From the NCBI GenBank assembly GCA_017547385.1, contig JAFYPU010000006.1, positions 142,896 through 206,895 of the forward strand: a stretch of DNA of 64,000 bases, written 5' to 3'. Below the pieces are notes generated by a model. It saw nothing but the letters and a program-made list of their open reading frames with translations. It had not been told where the DNA came from and searched no databases. Below, one piece after another: positions 17,841 through 26,757 of this stretch. Each line of letters starts with the position of its first letter. Position 1 is the stretch's first letter. This DNA is from Bacteroidaceae bacterium. Lineage in GTDB: Bacteria > Bacteroidota > Bacteroidia > Bacteroidales > Bacteroidaceae. Both the position numbers and the translations under genes were made by a program.

Positions 17841-18923
17841 CTACACAAAGTCTTCTCCCAACTGCACTTGTGCTTCGTTGACCAGGCGGCGTACCAATGC
17901 CGGATCATCGTTGGGGCAAATCACGAGCACATTGTCGCTGGCTGCCACAAGGTATCCGTCGAGGCCGCGAATCACGGCGGCTGTGCCGGAGGGGAGGCGC
18001 ACCAAATTGTTGCGGCAGGCGGAGAACATCACACGCGAATCGCAAATCACGGCATTGCCATCGGCATCTTTTTCTTCCACCTGATATAATTCCGGCCAGC
18101 ATCCGATGTCGGCCCAACCGAAGGTGCATTCGCGTACCACCACCTTCTCGGAATGACCGAGGATGGTGAGGTCCAAGCTGCTGTGTGTGGTCGAAGGATA
18201 GTGCTCGATGATGATGTCAAGCTCCTCTTGGGGAGTGAGCGGTGTGCTCTCTGCCGCTTGGGGAGTCATGGCCGGAATGAGTGTCTTGATGCGCTCGTTC
18301 ATGGTGTGCACGTTCCAAAGAAACAGACCGGTGTTCCAAAGAAACTCGCCGCTTTCCACAAACATGCGGGCATATTCAATGTCGGGTTTCTCGGTGAACG
18401 ACTTCACGCGGCACAGGTTGGTCGAAATTTCTTCGCCTCGCTGAATGTATCCGTATCCGGTGTTGGGTTCAGTGGCGCGGACACCGATAGCCAGAAACTC
18501 ATTGTGGTCGTGCACATAGCGGAAGGCGTCGCGCAGTTGTTGTTCATACAGATCTGTGTCAACGATGTATTGGTCTGCCGGAACAGCCATCACGGCTGCA
18601 TTGGCATCGCGCACGGCAATGTGGGCTGAGGCGCGGACAGCGGCCGGAGCGGTGGAGAGTTGCACCGGCTCGGTCAGGATGTTGGCAGCCGGAAGCATCG
18701 GCAGTTGCTCGTTCACCAAATCCGTGTATTCAACGAATGTACTTATATATATGTGTGAGGGCGGAATGAAGCGCGACACTCGGTCGAACGTCTGCTGAAG
18801 CAGTGTGCGTCCAGTGCCGAAGAAGTCGAGAAACTGCTTGGGCTTGGCTTTGCGGCTGCATGGCCACAAACGCCGACCCACTCCGCCGGCCATAATGATG
18901 CAATAATTGCTGTTGTTCTCCAT
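17841..18923 (-). CDS. manC: Mannose-1-phosphate guanylyltransferase
   Basis: Makes GDP-mannose from mannose-1-phosphate and GTP for surface glycans. 360 aa, the short single-domain form without a phosphomannose isomerase domain. The nucleotidyltransferase signature GGVGRRLWPCSRKAKPKQFL is near residue 14, followed by the sugar-binding FTEKPDIEYA and FLWNTGLFLWN blocks. Monocistronic with a strong terminator; no consensus promoter is evident upstream. Confidence 0.93.
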   Translation of the reverse strand: MENNSNYCIIMAGGVGRRLWPCSRKAKPKQFLDFFGTGRTLLQQTFDRVSRFIPPSHIYISTFVEYTDLVNEQLPMLPAANILTEPVQLSTAPAAVRASAHIAVRDANAAVMAVPADQYIVDTDLYEQQLRDAFRYVHDHNEFLAIGVRATEPNTGYGYIQRGEEISTNLCRVKSFTEKPDIEYARMFVESGEFLWNTGLFLWNVHTMNERIKTLIPAMTPQAAESTPLTPQEELDIIIEHYPSTTHSSLDLTILGHSEKVVVRECTFGWADIGCWPELYQVEEKDADGNAVICDSRVMFSACRNNLVRLPSGTAAVIRGLDGYLVAASDNVLVICPNDDPALVRRLVNEAQVQLGEDFV

Positions 18924-19027
18924 ATCTGTAAGATTTTATGCAGGGCTAATATAGGCAATAAATGCTGAATAAAACAGCGTTTCTCTGATAAAAGAACGAA
19001 AAAACATGCTTTTTGGTACGTCTGCTC

Positions 19028-19057
19028 TTGTTTTTTAAGATTATTTCCTTACCTTTG
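19028..19057 (+). promoter_or_regulatory. tRNA-Leu promoter (TTG / TACCTTTG)
   Basis: TTG (19028-19030), 19-nt spacer, TACCTTTG (19050-19057), about 85 bp upstream of the mature tRNA. Confidence 0.65.
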
Positions 19058-19144
19058 CACCGCATTAACGCTTCACAGGCATTCTTTCTCGCCGCAAGGA
19101 AACTTCGGTTTTGAGTTCTGAAACACCTGAAAGCACGATGTAAG

Positions 19145-19226
19145 GCCCAGATGGCGGAATCGGTAGACGCGCTGGTCTCAAACACCAGTGGGGCAACCCG
19201 TGCCGGTTCGACCCCGGCTCTGGGTA
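19145..19226 (+). tRNA. tRNA-Leu (anticodon CAA)
   Basis: Class II tRNA with a variable arm. The acceptor stem GCCCAGA (19145-19151) pairs with TCTGGGT (19219-19225) including one G-U at the end. The anticodon arm is CTGGT-CTCAAAC-ACCAG, giving CAA. The T arm contains GGTTCGACC. CCA is not encoded. It has its own promoter and a strong terminator. Confidence 0.95.
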
Positions 19227-19231
19227 CGCAA

Positions 19232-19274
19232 GAAACAGGCGAACAGATTTTTCTGTTCGCCTGTTTCTTTTTTT
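19232..19274 (+). terminator. Terminator of tRNA-Leu
   Basis: 15-bp perfect stem (19232-19246 with 19253-19267), 6-nt loop, T7 tail (19268-19274). Confidence 0.9.
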
Positions 19275-19344
19275 GCAATGGTGTCGGCAGAGCTTCAGTC
19301 CGTATCAGGATGTCGATGGAGTGCCGTGCCGGAGCAGGGAGTAC

Positions 19345-20697
19345 CTATACCATAGGCAAAGAATGGCCGTTGATTTTTCTATAAAGGTCGAGAGCATAGA
19401 CGTCTGTCATTCCCGAAATGTAATCAAGCACTGCCATGATGCGTTCGTCCAAGGTGGCGGCAGTCAGTTGGTATTGATGGGAGACTTGGTCCAAAAGCAA
19501 GCGACTGTAAGCTTTCTCGGGTGAAAGTACGGCTTCGGTCATGAGTTCGAGCAAGGTGTAAATGATGCGATAACCGGCGAGGTCGACATCGATAACGTCC
19601 TTCGAACAATAAATGCGCCCACGCGCCACTTCCTCGCAATGCGTATAGGCATTGTGCAACAGAGGGGGCAGGTGGTCGATGAGCGAGCCGGAGAATGTGC
19701 CGGCCAGGATTGCTTCCTCGTGTTCGATGAAAATGCGGACACAGGCCTGTTCCAGGGTGTTGATGACGCACGAACGAAAATAGACGATGCGGTCGCCGGG
19801 GTCGGTGTCGGTGGGGTAGGCTTCGCGCAGGGCTTTTTGTTCCTCTTCGCTGAAGAATGCAAGCAGCAAATCGGCGGTTTCATCGGCGGAAAGCAGACGC
19901 AACTTGTAGGCATCCTCTATGTCCATGATTTCATAACAGATGTCGTCGGCGGCCTCCACCAGATAGACCAACGGGTGTCGGGCGTAACGCACAATATCGT
20001 CGCTTTCCGTGGGAAGACGAAGCATTCCCAAGGTGTCGGCAATGCGGCAGAAGTCTTCTTTCTCGGGTGTAAAAAAACCAAACTTCGATTTCTTTCCGCT
20101 CAACTGCGAACTGTAGGGGTATTTGGCGATGGCGGCCAATGTGGAATAGGTCATCACAAAACCTCCTTTGCGGCGTCCGTTGAAGCGGTGGGTGAGCAGA
20201 CGAAAGGTGTTTGCGTTTCCGTCGAAGTGAGTGATGTCCTGCCATGTGTCGTGGCGGAGTTTGTCTTTTCCCTCTCCATCCGGATGGAGGAGCAGGCCTT
20301 TTCCTTCGGCAAAGTAGCTGCGAATGGCTCGCTCTCCACTATGGCCGAAAGGTGGATTGCCCATGTCGTGTGCCAAACATGCTGCCGATACAATGGCTCC
20401 TATGGCGTGGATTTCGGTCTCGGCAAGTTCGGGATGGCGTGCCACAAGTTCGCAAGCCACGTCTGCTCCCAGCGAACGCCCCACGCTTGACACCTCCAGA
20501 CTGTGCGTGAGTCGGTTGTGCACGAACACGCTGCCCGGAAGCGGGAAAACCTGTGTCTTGTTTTGCATTCGGCGAAAGGCGGCTGAAAATATGAGGCGGT
20601 CGAAGTCGCGTTGGAACTCCGTGCGTCGTTCGGCCAAGAGCGATTGGGCACCTTCTTTGCCCAAACGTTGGGATGAAATGAGTTGTTTCCAGTTCAT
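19345..20697 (-). CDS. dgt: dGTP/dNTP triphosphohydrolase (HD superfamily)
   Basis: Hydrolyses dNTPs to deoxynucleosides and triphosphate in the cytosol, which controls dNTP pools. 450 aa from MNWKQLISSQRLG. The frame is open to 20745, but the extension overlaps the promoter -7 box. HD-domain metal ligands are seen in NRLTHSLEVSSVGR, LAHDMGNPPFGHSGE (HD) and EAADDICYEIMDIED. The family start motif RTEFQRDFDRLIFSAAFRRM is complete. It is divergent from dut, so two nucleotide-pool sanitising genes share one intergenic region. Confidence 0.93.
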   Translation of the reverse strand: MNWKQLISSQRLGKEGAQSLLAERRTEFQRDFDRLIFSAAFRRMQNKTQVFPLPGSVFVHNRLTHSLEVSSVGRSLGADVACELVARHPELAETEIHAIGAIVSAACLAHDMGNPPFGHSGERAIRSYFAEGKGLLLHPDGEGKDKLRHDTWQDITHFDGNANTFRLLTHRFNGRRKGGFVMTYSTLAAIAKYPYSSQLSGKKSKFGFFTPEKEDFCRIADTLGMLRLPTESDDIVRYARHPLVYLVEAADDICYEIMDIEDAYKLRLLSADETADLLLAFFSEEEQKALREAYPTDTDPGDRIVYFRSCVINTLEQACVRIFIEHEEAILAGTFSGSLIDHLPPLLHNAYTHCEEVARGRIYCSKDVIDVDLAGYRIIYTLLELMTEAVLSPEKAYSRLLLDQVSHQYQLTAATLDERIMAVLDYISGMTDVYALDLYRKINGHSLPMV

Positions 20698-20742
20698 GGG
20701 ATGAAACATCGGGAAGTGTGTCGGTGTAATTGTTCGTTGCTG

Positions 20743-20750
20743 CAAATTTA
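20743..20750 (-). promoter_or_regulatory. dgt -7 box (TAAATTTG)
   Basis: Perfect TAnnTTTG on the minus strand 45 bp upstream of the chosen dgt ATG. Confidence 0.55.
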
Positions 20751-20814
20751 GGACAAATTACTACGTTGGCTTGCTTTTTCGCACAAAACAAGAACCCATG
20801 TACGGGATTTTCTT

Positions 20815-20822
20815 TATTTTTG
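20815..20822 (+). promoter_or_regulatory. dut -7 box (TATTTTTG)
   Basis: Perfect TAnnTTTG on the plus strand, 56 bp before the dut ATG at 20879. Confidence 0.5.
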
Positions 20823-20878
20823 CCCATTACTTGTGTACGCGCACACGTATTATAATAATGTATAAACATTCGCTGAAA

Positions 20879-21313
20879 ATGAAAATCAACATCGTGAACC
20901 GCTCTCACCATGCGCTGCCTTCTTACGCCACGCTCCTGAGTGCAGGCATGGACCTTCGTGCCAATTTGGATGCCCCTGTGATACTTCGCCCCTTGGAACG
21001 TAAACTCATTCCCACGGGTTTGAGCATTGCTTTGCCCGAGGGGTATGAAGCGCAAGTGCGGCCGAGGTCCGGTTTGGCATTGAAGAAAGGTATCGGAGTG
21101 CTCAACGCTCCCGGCACCATCGATGCTGATTATCGGGGAGAGATTGGTGTAATTTTGGTGAACCTCTCTCAAGAAGATTTCGTGGTGAACGATGGCGAAC
21201 GCATCGCACAGATGGTGGTGGCCAAGCACGAAACCGTGGAATGGGTTGCAGTGGACGAACTCGATGATACGGAGCGCGGAGCCGGAGGCTTCGGTCATAC
21301 GGGTCGCCAATGA
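20879..21313 (+). CDS. dut: dUTP diphosphatase
   Basis: Hydrolyses dUTP to dUMP and PPi, which keeps uracil out of DNA and feeds dTMP synthesis. 144 aa, the usual trimeric dUTPase size. All five motifs are present: [42 protein letters not shown] and [11 protein letters not shown]. The start at MKINIVN is chosen; an in-frame ATG at 20858 would add seven residues. First gene of a run that continues with a TPR lipoprotein 42 bp downstream. Confidence 0.96.
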   Translation: MKINIVNRSHHALPSYATLLSAGMDLRANLDAPVILRPLERKLIPTGLSIALPEGYEAQVRPRSGLALKKGIGVLNAPGTIDADYRGEIGVILVNLSQEDFVVNDGERIAQMVVAKHETVEWVAVDELDDTERGAGGFGHTGRQ

Positions 21314-21355
21314 TTTTCGGAATTTTTCATTAGGAATCAGAAACAGAAAAATCCC

Positions 21356-23170
21356 ATGTCCCGACATTTCTCATTGATGCAAACGTTTTCCGCACTGCTT
21401 GTTGTTTTCTTGACAACGAGTTGCGGCAATTATGCTGTGCGTCGTGGAATGCCGGTGGTGCGTGAAAATCTGGCTGAACAAGCGCGGCAAAATCTTGGAT
21501 ACGATGCCCGACGCAGTTACGACGCTCTCTATCTTGAGTCGGTGCGTCAGCGAGAACGCGGAAGGTTTGATGCGCAATACGACTTGCTGACAGCTGCACT
21601 CGAAATCAATCCGCAGGCATCCGAAGCCCTTTTTGATTTGGCGCGGTTGGAATTGTCGTTCGGCGGATACAGCGATTCGGCTCATGTGCGCCGTGGCGAT
21701 TCTTTGTTGCAGCGAGCGGTGGCTTTGGAACCCGGCAATCGATATTACAAGGAGATGTTGGGTGAATTGATGGCTGAGCGGGGTGATTTGGTTCGCGCCA
21801 TAGATATTTACGAGAGCCTTGTGCGTGATTACGGAGGCACCGAACCGCTTCTTACGCTTGTCGGCCTTTACGAAGAACGGACAGACTACGATGGTGCAAT
21901 CCGTGCGCTTGATCGGTTACAGACGCAGGAAGGACGTACAGAGGCTTACAGTCTTGAAAAGTTCAAGATATATATTCAGAAAGGGGACACAGAACATGCT
22001 TATGCCGAAATAGAAGCTCTTTGTGCCGAGTTTCCGCTCGATTTGCGGTATCGCGTGCTTTTGGGAGACCTTTACCGCGAATACGGGCAGCGTGAAATGG
22101 CATTGGCCATCTATCGTGATGTGCTGACAATGGAGCCGGAAAATTCGTTGGCGCAACAATCTTTGTTGTCATACTATCGGGAAACGGGAGAAGACTCTCT
22201 CTATCGCGCCACAGTGGACGATGTAATTCTGAACCCCGCCACCCAACATGCTGCACGCATCAACACAATGTATACATACATCACAGAGAGTTCGCAGCAC
22301 TTTCCGGAAGATTCCACTCACATTCGGCAACTTTTCAGAACGGCTTTGCAAATGCCGCAGGAGGACAGAGGGTTGGCAGAACTCCGGGTGGGGTATTCCA
22401 AACTGCTTTCCGAACCCGAGGATTCGCTTTCGGCTGCTTTGAAGCGCGTTTTGGAAATAGAACCCGACTATGGGCGAGCCCGGTTGGAGCTTCTGCAAAT
22501 TTTGGGTCGCCACAACGACGACTCGGCTGCCATCGATTTGTGTCGCGAAGGGCAGTTGTATGAACCCACGCAGGTGGTGTACTATTATTACGAAGGTATA
22601 TCTCATTACAGACTCGATAATAAAAAAACAGCCTTGGAAGCACTGCAACGCGGTGTGCCTCACATCACTTCGGAAACCTATCCCGAATTGGCTTCCGACC
22701 TTTTTTGCACTATGGGAGACCTTCTTCATGATTTGGGTCGCAATACCGAGGCTTATGCGGCTTATGATTCGTCTTTGGTCTACAATCCCGAAAATATTCT
22801 CTGCCTGAACAATTACGCCTACTTCCTATCCTTGGATGCTCGCGATCTTGATAAAGCAGCGGACATGGCACGCAGAGCCGTGCAGACCGAACCGCAAAAT
22901 CCTACCTATCTTGACACATATGCCTGGGTGCTCTTTGTACAACGCCATTACGAGCAGGCAAAAATCTACATTGACGAAACGTTGAAGTACATCAGTCCGG
23001 AGGACAACAATGCCGGTCTGTACGAACATGCCGGTGATATTTATTATAAGTGCGGAGAGCGTGCCCAAGCGGTGGAATACTGGCGACAAGCGCTCGAACT
23101 CACTACGGATGCCAAGCGGAAGGCGATTTTAAAAAAGAAAATACGATATAAGAAATACTATGCGAGATAA
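21356..23170 (+). CDS. TPR-repeat lipoprotein
   Basis: 604 aa. Lipoprotein signal with lipobox TTSC (MSRHFSLMQTFSALLVVFLTTSCG). The rest is made of tetratricopeptide repeats, such as LLTAALEINPQASEALFDLA, YKEMLGELMAERGDLVRAID and ALAIYRDVLTMEPENSLAQQ, and near the end LCLNNYAYFLSLDARDLDKA. Outer-membrane lipoprotein scaffolds of this type are common in Bacteroidetes. The frame ends close to the DUF4292 lipoprotein gene, and the dut / TPR / DUF4292 / EnvC-like order suggests an envelope-biogenesis operon. Partners are unknown. Confidence 0.85.
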   Translation: MSRHFSLMQTFSALLVVFLTTSCGNYAVRRGMPVVRENLAEQARQNLGYDARRSYDALYLESVRQRERGRFDAQYDLLTAALEINPQASEALFDLARLELSFGGYSDSAHVRRGDSLLQRAVALEPGNRYYKEMLGELMAERGDLVRAIDIYESLVRDYGGTEPLLTLVGLYEERTDYDGAIRALDRLQTQEGRTEAYSLEKFKIYIQKGDTEHAYAEIEALCAEFPLDLRYRVLLGDLYREYGQREMALAIYRDVLTMEPENSLAQQSLLSYYRETGEDSLYRATVDDVILNPATQHAARINTMYTYITESSQHFPEDSTHIRQLFRTALQMPQEDRGLAELRVGYSKLLSEPEDSLSAALKRVLEIEPDYGRARLELLQILGRHNDDSAAIDLCREGQLYEPTQVVYYYYEGISHYRLDNKKTALEALQRGVPHITSETYPELASDLFCTMGDLLHDLGRNTEAYAAYDSSLVYNPENILCLNNYAYFLSLDARDLDKAADMARRAVQTEPQNPTYLDTYAWVLFVQRHYEQAKIYIDETLKYISPEDNNAGLYEHAGDIYYKCGERAQAVEYWRQALELTTDAKRKAILKKKIRYKKYYAR

Positions 23171-23222
23171 CCGATGTTTGGCAGTGCGCAAAGCAAGGAA
23201 GTCTCGGGAGAACCATTTACCT

Positions 23223-24071
23223 ATGAAAGAAGTAAGAAAGATGTTAAGCCTGGCCGGGGTGATGGTCATGCTCTTGTGGCTGACAGGATGCCGTTTGGCC
23301 GAAAATACTTCAAGGGGCGATAATGCCGGAAGCATGGCAGCATCGGCCGAAGCCTATAAGCAAAAAGTGCAAACCAATGCTCAAACTTCATCAACGCTCA
23401 CAGCACGCATCAAGATGGCAGTCTGTCTTGGCGGAAACGATGTCAGCGTGAACGGAACGCTTCGCATGAAGCGCAATGACGTGGTGCAACTTTCGGCCAC
23501 GGTGCTCGGTATGGAAGTAGGTCGCATAGAGTTTTCGCCCGAAGATGTGCTCATTATCGATCGCTTCAATGGCAGATATGTGCGAGCAGCTTACGATCGT
23601 GTGAGTTTCTTGCGTAATGCCGGCCTCAACTTCTATGCGCTTCAGGCATTGTTCTGGAACGAACTCTTTGTGCCTGGTAAAACCTCAGTGAGCACAGCCG
23701 ACCTTCAACGCTTCAAGAGTTCGGTTTCGGGCGGGCATACTTTGCTGTTGTTGGACGATGCTCCGAAACTCGACTACCGCTTCCTGACAATCACCGAGAG
23801 TGCCACCATTGATCGTCTTACGGTGGAAAGCAAAGAGGGTGCGACCCGGGGAAAGCTCATTTGGAAGTATGACAACTTCACTACCCTGAACGGGAAACCC
23901 TTTCCCACGCAGATGTCTGTCAATGTGAGCGGTGTGGGAAAGGATGGCGGCTTGGTTCTCACACTCAGCAAGCTCAACAATGCTGCCGATTGGCAGTCGC
24001 ATACCACTCCCTCTTCCAAATACAAGGAGTGCGATGCCGATGCTTTGTTTCACAGTTTGCTCGGTTTGTGA
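23223..24071 (+). CDS. DUF4292 lipoprotein (LolB-like fold)
   Basis: 282 aa from MKEVRKMLSLAGVMVMLLWLTGC, a lipoprotein signal with lipobox LTGC. The frame is open from 23160, but that region overlaps the TPR gene and lacks a signal. Body: VNGTLRMKRNDVVQLSATVLG, MEVGRIEFSPEDVLIIDRFN and a C-terminal FPTQMSVNVSG, typical of DUF4292, which resembles LolA/LolB-type lipoprotein carriers. It is consistently found beside a murein hydrolase activator in Bacteroidetes, as here. A role in outer-membrane lipoprotein or envelope assembly is inference. Confidence 0.8.
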   Translation: MKEVRKMLSLAGVMVMLLWLTGCRLAENTSRGDNAGSMAASAEAYKQKVQTNAQTSSTLTARIKMAVCLGGNDVSVNGTLRMKRNDVVQLSATVLGMEVGRIEFSPEDVLIIDRFNGRYVRAAYDRVSFLRNAGLNFYALQALFWNELFVPGKTSVSTADLQRFKSSVSGGHTLLLLDDAPKLDYRFLTITESATIDRLTVESKEGATRGKLIWKYDNFTTLNGKPFPTQMSVNVSGVGKDGGLVLTLSKLNNAADWQSHTTPSSKYKECDADALFHSLLGL

Positions 24072-24128
24072 TGCTTTGGTGGAACACTGTTCTGAAAGAA
24101 ATTTTTTCAACTCCCTATAATAATATAT

Positions 24129-25523
24129 ATGTGTCCTTTGCATAAAAATTCCATATCCCGTTTCGTGTTGCTGATGCTGATGGCCGTTTTTGCCTTGGGC
24201 GGTGTGGCGCAGACCAATCGCAACATACGCAAATTGCAATCGCAGCAAGCAGCATTGAAAAAGCAGATTGCTGAGTCTGAACAGCTTTTGCGCAGCAACA
24301 AGAAGGACGTGCGTTCTCAGTTGAGCAATTTGGAAGTGCTCAACACCCAAATCAGCACGCAGCAGCAGTATGTGGAAGGAATGCGAGGGCAGGTTGATTC
24401 GCTTGACCGCAGCATAGCCGTTTTGCAAGGGCAGCTCGATGTGTTGCAGAGCGAGTTGACGGAATGCAAACGCAAGTATCATCGCTCGGTGATGTATATG
24501 TATCGCAATCGATTGGTTCACAATAAACTCATGTTCATATTTTCGGCGCACAACTTCCGTGAGATGTTTCGCCGCACGCGGTATATGATGGAGTATGCTA
24601 AGTATCAGCGTGCGCAAGGTGAGATTGTGAAACGCAAAGAGGCTGCGGTGCGCGAAAAGCGAGCGGCATTGTTGTCTGCCAAGGCCGAGAAGAGTGCTTT
24701 GCTGCAGGAAGGAAAAAACGTGCAGGCCAAGCTCGAAACTCAGAAGGGCGAGCGCGAAGCCGTGGTGGCCGAACTGAATCGTCAGCAGGCGCAACTCCAG
24801 AGCGCCATCAACGAACGTAAGAAAAAATATAATGCGCTCAACGCTCGCATCGAGCAACTCATCCAGCAGGAGATAGCGGCAGCCGAGCGTCGGCGCAAGG
24901 AGGCTGAAGCCCGTCGTAAGCGTGAACGCGAAGAACGAGAGCGCAAGGAACGTGCCGAGCGCGAACGGCGTGAACGTGAAGCACGTGCCAAGAAAAATCG
25001 TCGCAATTCGGGAGGAAGCGACAATCGCTCTTCTGCCTCGTCGCGTGCCGGTTCGAGCGGTGCAACCGCCACACCGCGTTTCAATGCGCCCGATGATGCC
25101 GACCGTGCTTTGAGCAACAACTTTGCCGCCAATCGTGGCCGTCTGCCTGTGCCTATCACGGGTTCTTACGTCATATCCAGTCGTTACGGGCAATATGCTG
25201 TCGAAGGTTTGCAGGGTGTTCAGCTTGATAATAAAGGCATCAACATCACCGGTCGTCAGGGAGCGCAAGCGCGTTGTGTCTTTGATGGCGAAGTTTCCGC
25301 AGTGTTTGCATTTGGCGGCTTGAAGAATGTGATTGTTCGCCACGGCAGTTACATCACTGTTTACTGCAATCTCTCTTCTGTATCTGTGCGTCAGGGACAG
25401 AAGGTAAGCACTCGGCAGACACTTGGAAGCGTTGCCCCCGATGGTTCAGGCAATTGCACACTTCATTTCCAGCTACGCAAGGAAGCCTCCAAGCTTAATC
25501 CCGAGGTTTGGATTGCTCGCTGA
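24129..25523 (+). CDS. EnvC-like murein hydrolase activator with degenerate LytM domain
   Basis: 464 aa. Signal peptide ending GGVAQ. Residues ~25-260 are coiled coil (RNIRKLQSQQAALKKQIAES), followed by a very R/E-rich stretch (~245-275) and a Ser-rich linker. The C-terminal ~120 residues are an M23/LytM fold (ISSRYGQYAVEGLQGVQLDN, TLHFQLRKEASKLNPEVWI). The zinc-binding HxxxD position of active LytM enzymes (HKGIDI) reads DNKGINI, so the first His and the Asp are lost. This fits an EnvC/NlpD-type non-catalytic activator of cell-separation amidases. Fourth gene after dut. Confidence 0.85.
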   Translation: MCPLHKNSISRFVLLMLMAVFALGGVAQTNRNIRKLQSQQAALKKQIAESEQLLRSNKKDVRSQLSNLEVLNTQISTQQQYVEGMRGQVDSLDRSIAVLQGQLDVLQSELTECKRKYHRSVMYMYRNRLVHNKLMFIFSAHNFREMFRRTRYMMEYAKYQRAQGEIVKRKEAAVREKRAALLSAKAEKSALLQEGKNVQAKLETQKGEREAVVAELNRQQAQLQSAINERKKKYNALNARIEQLIQQEIAAAERRRKEAEARRKREREERERKERAERERREREARAKKNRRNSGGSDNRSSASSRAGSSGATATPRFNAPDDADRALSNNFAANRGRLPVPITGSYVISSRYGQYAVEGLQGVQLDNKGINITGRQGAQARCVFDGEVSAVFAFGGLKNVIVRHGSYITVYCNLSSVSVRQGQKVSTRQTLGSVAPDGSGNCTLHFQLRKEASKLNPEVWIAR

Positions 25524-25572
25524 CACAACTTTTTCCACTGACTAAAAATGCGCCGGCACGGCGCAGATTTCC

Positions 25573-25633
25573 GCAAGGCGTTTAGAAATTTCTGCAGTGC
25601 TTGTAGAAAATTCTAAACGCCTTGCAGATTTTT
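25573..25633 (+). repeat. Modular 21-nt-period intergenic element, copy 4 (Q'-P-Q)
   Basis: Cores CCGCAAGGCGTTTAG, CTGCAGTGCTTGTAG, CTAAACGCCTTGCAG with A/T linkers. The left end is altered (GATTTCC instead of AAAATCT). It lies after the EnvC-like gene. The rest of 25524-25953 is T/C-rich with no recognisable gene, apart from the promoter box at 25919. Confidence 0.8.
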
Positions 25634-25918
25634 GTCCTTGCCCGACGGCTGCTGTGGTGTGGCACAAAGCGAGAAGCTGAGGCGCGGTGTCGTTTCATCC
25701 TGAACATTTACTTTTTTCTCCATTTCATCGGCATTTTCTTGTGCTGATGTTTCGCTTTTTCTTCTTCACGGACTGATTTTCTTCTTCGCTCTCTCCTATA
25801 TCTTTTTCCATCTTGTTTTTCTTTTCTTGTCATTCAAGAATGATGCCACCCATCGTTGCTCCCTATAAAATTATGTAAAATTAACCAAGGCCGTATGTGT
25901 GGTTTCGAGCTATTTACA

Positions 25919-25926
25919 TACATTTG
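25919..25926 (+). promoter_or_regulatory. -7 promoter box (TACATTTG)
   Basis: Perfect TAnnTTTG, 27 bp before the ATG of the cysteine-rich TlpA gene; it marks the start of the three-gene cluster. Confidence 0.6.
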
Positions 25927-25953
25927 CAGCCTAACATAGTAAAAAATAAAGAT

Positions 25954-26745
25954 ATGAAACGTAATTTTCTTGTAATGGCAGCCCTCTTCCTGCTTGCCAC
26001 CACAGCCGTTTTTGCGCAGCTTCCGTCTGTAACGCTCAAGAGTATGGACGGCAAGGAAGTCAATACCGCCACGCTCAACAACGGTGGCAAGCCTTTTATC
26101 ATCAGTTTCTTCGCCACATGGTGCAAACCCTGCAATCGTGAACTCGATGCCATCAACGAAGTTTATGCCGATTGGCAGGAAGAAACCGGCGTGAAGGTGA
26201 TTGCCATCTCCATCGACCAGGCTCAAAACATCAACAAGGTGAAACCTCTTGTTGACGGAAAAGGTTGGGAATACGAAGTGTTGCTCGACCCGAACAGCGA
26301 ATTTCGTCGTGCCATGGGCGTAAACCTCATTCCCCACGTGTTCATCATCGATGGCAATGGCAAAATCGTAGAGTCGCGCAGTGGTTACACTGAAGGCGGT
26401 GAGGGTCATCTCATCGAGAAAGTGCGCGAGATTTTGGCAGCCGGTGGCAATGCTGATGTGAAACCCGCTTGCAAGAACAAGGGTGGTCAGTGCTCAGGTG
26501 CAGGAGCCGCTTGTCCCAACCAGAAGCCCGCTTGTGCAAATGCGCAGCCCCAATGCAAGGATGGTCAGCCCGGTTGCCCCAACCAAAAGCCCGGTTGCAA
26601 GAATGGTGAACGCAAATGCAAGGACGGAAAATGTCAATGCAAGGATGGCGAGTGCAAGTGCGAAAAATGCAAAGAACAATGCAAGGATGGTGAGCGTCAG
26701 TGCAAGAATGGCGCCAAGTGTTCTGACTGTCCCCATAACAAATAA
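25954..26745 (+). CDS. TlpA-type thioredoxin with C-terminal cysteine-heptad tail
   Basis: 263 aa from MKRNFLVMAALFLLATTAVFAQ (signal peptide 1-22). Residues ~23-165 are a TlpA/ResA-like thioredoxin domain with active site FFATWCKPCNRE (C57, C60) and cis-Pro segment VNLIPHVFIID. Residues 171-263 are a tail with 17 Cys. The first eight are spaced exactly seven residues apart (CKNKGGQ, CSGAGAA, CPNQKPA and so on), then denser (KCKDGKCQCKDGECKCEKC). The tail is rich in Lys, Asp and Gly with no hydrophobic core, like a metallothionein. The DNA shows 21-bp repeats, so the tail probably grew by unit duplication. First gene of a likely operon with DUF6029 and Omp28-like genes. Metal binding is inference; a redox-buffer role is an alternative. 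Confidence 0.85.
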   Translation: MKRNFLVMAALFLLATTAVFAQLPSVTLKSMDGKEVNTATLNNGGKPFIISFFATWCKPCNRELDAINEVYADWQEETGVKVIAISIDQAQNINKVKPLVDGKGWEYEVLLDPNSEFRRAMGVNLIPHVFIIDGNGKIVESRSGYTEGGEGHLIEKVREILAAGGNADVKPACKNKGGQCSGAGAACPNQKPACANAQPQCKDGQPGCPNQKPGCKNGERKCKDGKCQCKDGECKCEKCKEQCKDGERQCKNGAKCSDCPHNK

Positions 26746-26757
26746 GCCATTCACCGA

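Noticed and set aside
20339-21367. 342-aa minus-strand open frame across dgt and dut
   Set aside because: Crosses two well-defined conserved genes and their promoters; His-rich shadow frame.
23685-25343. 552-aa minus-strand open frame
   Set aside because: Lies antisense over the DUF4292 and EnvC-like genes, which have signal peptides, domains and sensible spacing. The antisense product is low-complexity His/Leu-rich with no domain.
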